From contig JAGGSM010000237.1 in NCBI GenBank assembly GCA_021159105.1, positions 1-8,027 on the forward strand: a stretch of DNA of 8,027 nucleotides, in the 5' to 3' direction. Within the stretch, counting starts at the first letter, position 1. Each line of letters opens with the position of its first letter. Position numbers and translations under genes: made by a program. Source of the DNA: Candidatus Bipolaricaulota bacterium. Lineage in GTDB: Bacteria; Bipolaricaulota; Bipolaricaulia; UBA7950; UBA9294. Below, one piece after another: positions 5,489 through 8,027 of the stretch. The notes under the pieces were generated by a model that did not search any database, was not told where the DNA came from, and worked only from the letters and a program-made list of their open reading frames with translations.

Positions 5489-7807
5489 TCACTTGCCTTT
5501 GGCATCTTCTCCCTTCTTCCCTTTCTTTCTTCCCCATGAGGGTCTCGTGAGGAAGCCCGGTTTCCATGTCACGAGGATCGCCGGGATAATCGTGAACGCG
5601 GATAGCGCACTGATTACCATCGTCATCGCGATCAGTAGTCCGAAGTTGCTCGTCCCCTTAAATGACGAGAAGAGGAGGACAGCAAACCCGAGCGCCAAGG
5701 CAAGCGCGTTGTAGGCGATGCCGCGCCCTGTAGTCTGGATCGTCTTCTGCAGGGCACTCTCCGCAGTCTCGCCCGATTGCATCTCGCGCCGGAACCGGGA
5801 GATGAAGTGAATCGCGTAGTCGATCCCGATTCCAATCGCTATCGAGGAGACCATCAGCGTGGACATGTCAAGCGGCGTACCCGAGTAGGCCATCACGCCG
5901 AAGTTGATGGCAACCGTAAACGCGATCGGTATGAGACTGATCAACCCGGCGATTATGGAGCCCAGAAGCAACGAGACGATGAGGCCAGAGGCGAGGATCG
6001 ATGTTCCTAAACTGGTGATCTGGCTCATGGCGATGCGCGAGAACATGCTCGATGAGACCTGCGTTGAGCCAACCATCTCCGCGTGCACCGTGCCCGTGAA
6101 GTGCGTGTCGAGGTAGTCCTGCACTTCATGCGCCAGTTTCACCTGCTGCGAGCTCCCATCAGATTGGTACAGTCCCATCACTTCCCCGGCGGAGAAGTCT
6201 CCTAGGGCCATATTTCCCATGTCTCCTCCTTGGAAAGTGAACAAGAGGAGGAGCTGCGACACGAGTTTGCGATCATCCGGAATGACGTAGTAGGCAGGAT
6301 CATCGGCGTGGAACTTCTGGTTCATCTCCGCCACCATGTCGGCGATGGACATCGTCTTCTTCACTCCCTTGCTCTCCAGGAACTCCTGCAGCGCTTCAAT
6401 TCGATTCAACACGGCGGGGTCCTTCAATCCATCGCGTTTGCCGGTGTCGATATCGATCATCACCTGCTCGCTACCGGAAAAGTGGCGGTCCATCACATCG
6501 ATCGCCTGCACCACCGGGCTGTCCGCTCCCAGGAACTCCTTCTCCGAGGTTTCAATCCGAAGCATCGGAAGCGCGGCAAGAAAGGCCACAAACAAGACCA
6601 CGGAGACGATGATGACCAATATGCGGCGGCGGATGATCACCCGCTCGAATCCAGACAGGACTTTGGTCAGTATCCCACTGCTATTCCCGTGTATCTTCTT
6701 CTTCGGCACCTTGAGCATAGCAAGGAGCGCGGGGATGAGCACCAGGGAGAGGACCATAGCTGCAAGAACGCCCAATCCGGTGAACACGCCAAACTGGCGT
6801 TGCGGAATGAGGAACGAGTTCAGAAGAGACAGAAATCCAGCGACCGTCGTCAATCCAGCCATCGACACTGGAGAGACCATGTGTAGGCCGGTCTGGATGA
6901 CCGCTGTGCGCCTATCGGCTCCGGAGGAGATCTCCTCGTAGTACTTGTTCAGTACGTGGATACAGTAGGCGATCCCAATTGCCATCAGAATGACCGGCAA
7001 GATGAAAGAGATGATCGTGATCGGAATGTTGAACATCCCCATCAGACCAAGCGTCCAAATGGCGGACATGCTTACCACCAGGAGCGGAAGGATCACTCCC
7101 CGCAGGCTCCAGAAACTGAAGTAGAGGGAAATGATGATCACAAGGATGACGAGAGGGAGGAGAATCTTGAGGTCCTTTCCCATCGACTCCGTCAACACCA
7201 TGTTCATGTACGGCAGACCCGTAATGTAGATCTTGTCAGGGGCGGTGTTGTACTTATCGACAATCGCCGCCACCTGTTTTGCCGCTGCCACATCATCTGC
7301 GTTGAGCTTCAGCTTGATCGAGATGACCGCTGCTTTGCCGTCGGAGGCGATGATGTAATCTCGGACTGTATTGCTCGCCATCACCCGATCCTTGTACGCG
7401 GCCATCGCTTCCGGAGTAGCCGGAACCTCTTCATCTGGTGCTGCCGGGCCGACGTTGAGCGCCCTCTCCGTCCCGGTGATCACCTGCGCGTTCAGCGGAC
7501 CGGTTACCTCATCGACGCCAGCGATCTTTTCAAACTCCGCTTGCATCTGGGATATCTTGGTCAGCGTCTCCTTGTTGAAGATCCCACCATCGTTCTCGAC
7601 TGCGATCATGAACAGATCCTGCGAACCGTAGCGATCCTCGGCGCGATCCATCGCTTGCACCGTTGGATCGTTCTTGTCCATGTAGTTCTTGAAGTTCGTG
7701 TCGGTGGTGAGGCGCGGGACAAACGAAGCGAACGCGACCGTGATGGCGAGGATCACACCGACCGTCACATAGGGGTGATCGGCTATGAACTCGAAGAATC
7801 GTCTCAT
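5489..7807 (-). CDS. RND superfamily exporter, MMPL type
   Basis: This 772-residue protein has the internally duplicated RND layout. TM1 is at about 12-30, a large periplasmic loop runs to about 210, and five membrane helices follow between about 214 and 366. TM7 is at about 393-416, a second loop runs to about 598, and a final helix group ends near 746. The tail is very basic (KKGKKGEDAKGK). The motif GIGIDYAIHFISRFRRE (659-675) is typical of the MMPL/COG1033 group and carries Asp663, a likely proton-relay residue. The matching place in the first half reads AIGIAYCIHV with Ala280 instead. Such proteins use the proton gradient to export lipids, lipid carriers or hydrophobic compounds; the substrate here is unknown. 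The start overlaps the upstream stop (ATGA), with AAGGA (7821-7817) 9 nt before it, so translation is probably coupled. The LolA-like partner follows. Confidence 0.93.
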   Translation of the reverse strand: MRRFFEFIADHPYVTVGVILAITVAFASFVPRLTTDTNFKNYMDKNDPTVQAMDRAEDRYGSQDLFMIAVENDGGIFNKETLTKISQMQAEFEKIAGVDEVTGPLNAQVITGTERALNVGPAAPDEEVPATPEAMAAYKDRVMASNTVRDYIIASDGKAAVISIKLKLNADDVAAAKQVAAIVDKYNTAPDKIYITGLPYMNMVLTESMGKDLKILLPLVILVIIISLYFSFWSLRGVILPLLVVSMSAIWTLGLMGMFNIPITIISFILPVILMAIGIAYCIHVLNKYYEEISSGADRRTAVIQTGLHMVSPVSMAGLTTVAGFLSLLNSFLIPQRQFGVFTGLGVLAAMVLSLVLIPALLAMLKVPKKKIHGNSSGILTKVLSGFERVIIRRRILVIIVSVVLFVAFLAALPMLRIETSEKEFLGADSPVVQAIDVMDRHFSGSEQVMIDIDTGKRDGLKDPAVLNRIEALQEFLESKGVKKTMSIADMVAEMNQKFHADDPAYYVIPDDRKLVSQLLLLFTFQGGDMGNMALGDFSAGEVMGLYQSDGSSQQVKLAHEVQDYLDTHFTGTVHAEMVGSTQVSSSMFSRIAMSQITSLGTSILASGLIVSLLLGSIIAGLISLIPIAFTVAINFGVMAYSGTPLDMSTLMVSSIAIGIGIDYAIHFISRFRREMQSGETAESALQKTIQTTGRGIAYNALALALGFAVLLFSSFKGTSNFGLLIAMTMVISALSAFTIIPAILVTWKPGFLTRPSWGRKKGKKGEDAKGK

Positions 7808-8027
7808 CTAAGCCATCCTTGTTCGCGGTACAGGGCGGCGTAACCGGCCGGCCACAAGTCCTCCGATACATCCGTTGCCGTGGCCGTTCCCTGAAAGACC
7901 TGATCCACAATCCCGGAGAGTCCTGCCAGAAGGGCGTGCTGTGGGGTCGAGGTTTCGTAGTACTCACTCACCAGCCAGATCTGCGATATCGAGGCATCAT
8001 CGATCCCCTTGGGGATTATCAGCACAA
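7804..8027 (-). CDS. C-terminal end of an unrecognised protein
   Basis: The minus-strand frame is open from the right edge to a TGA at 7806-7804 and gives at least 73 residues. A GTG at 8025 is only an internal codon candidate and the real start is probably outside the window. The end reads ...SEDLWPAGYAALYREQGWLR, with an aromatic, helical character and no membrane segment. I do not recognise a family. A solute-binding-protein-like C-terminus is conceivable (helix ending in a short amphipathic stretch) but unproven. That it is a real gene is supported by its 4-bp ATGA overlap with the exporter start and by its sharing of strand and spacing with that operon. Confidence 0.6.
   Translation of the reverse strand, partial: VLIIPKGIDDASISQIWLVSEYYETSTPQHALLAGLSGIVDQVFQGTATATDVSEDLWPAGYAALYREQGWLR

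Noticed and set aside
6956..7843. Long plus-strand open frame of 295 codons
   Set aside because: It is antisense to the RND exporter and its product is rich in His, Arg and Asp in the way typical of reversed membrane-protein coding sequence.

Overview
The window looks like the chromosome of a diderm bacterium of moderate GC content. Supporting this are a LolA-like periplasmic protein, an RND/MMPL exporter, clear Shine-Dalgarno sites (GGAGGT, AAGGAGG) and sigma-70-type promoters. The lineage cannot be fixed from sequence alone. The mix of genes (RND exporter with LolA-like partner, TetR, short phasin-like protein, AarF/UbiB kinase, radical SAM) would suit an uncultured, possibly anaerobic lineage such as Bipolaricaulota or a deltaproteobacterial relative, but this is a guess. 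Every supported gene is on the minus strand, so transcription runs from high to low coordinates. I see no mobile element, CRISPR array, tRNA or rRNA.

Envelope export block (8027 down to 4515). The C-terminal end of an unrecognised gene overlaps by 4 bp (ATGA) a 772-residue RND/MMPL exporter. A 286-residue secreted LolA-like protein follows 76 bp later. A strong hairpin right after that gene looks like the end of the operon. The pair is a common pattern for moving lipids or lipoproteins out of the inner membrane.

Glycosyltransferase block (4507 to 3523). A good promoter is followed by a leader of about 220 nt with several inverted repeats, some mutually exclusive, and then a family 2 glycosyltransferase.

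TetR regulon block (3404 to 1). A near-consensus promoter (TTGACA, 17 bp, TATACT) drives a TetR regulator. The perfect palindrome AACGAACGTTCGTT lies between and against its promoter elements, and the predicted transcription start is practically at the ATG, so the message is probably leaderless. A phasin-like coiled-coil protein and a membrane-anchored AarF/UbiB atypical kinase follow, separated by a perfect 26-bp palindrome. After them comes a second promoter (TTGACC, 17 bp, TATCAT) with an identical copy of the palindrome at its start site. It drives a radical SAM gene that runs off the left edge; this gene starts at 403 and shows the CxxxCxxC cluster motif at its residues 121-128. The shared operator is the most informative signal here: it predicts that the TetR protein controls itself, probably the phasin and kinase genes downstream, and the radical SAM gene.
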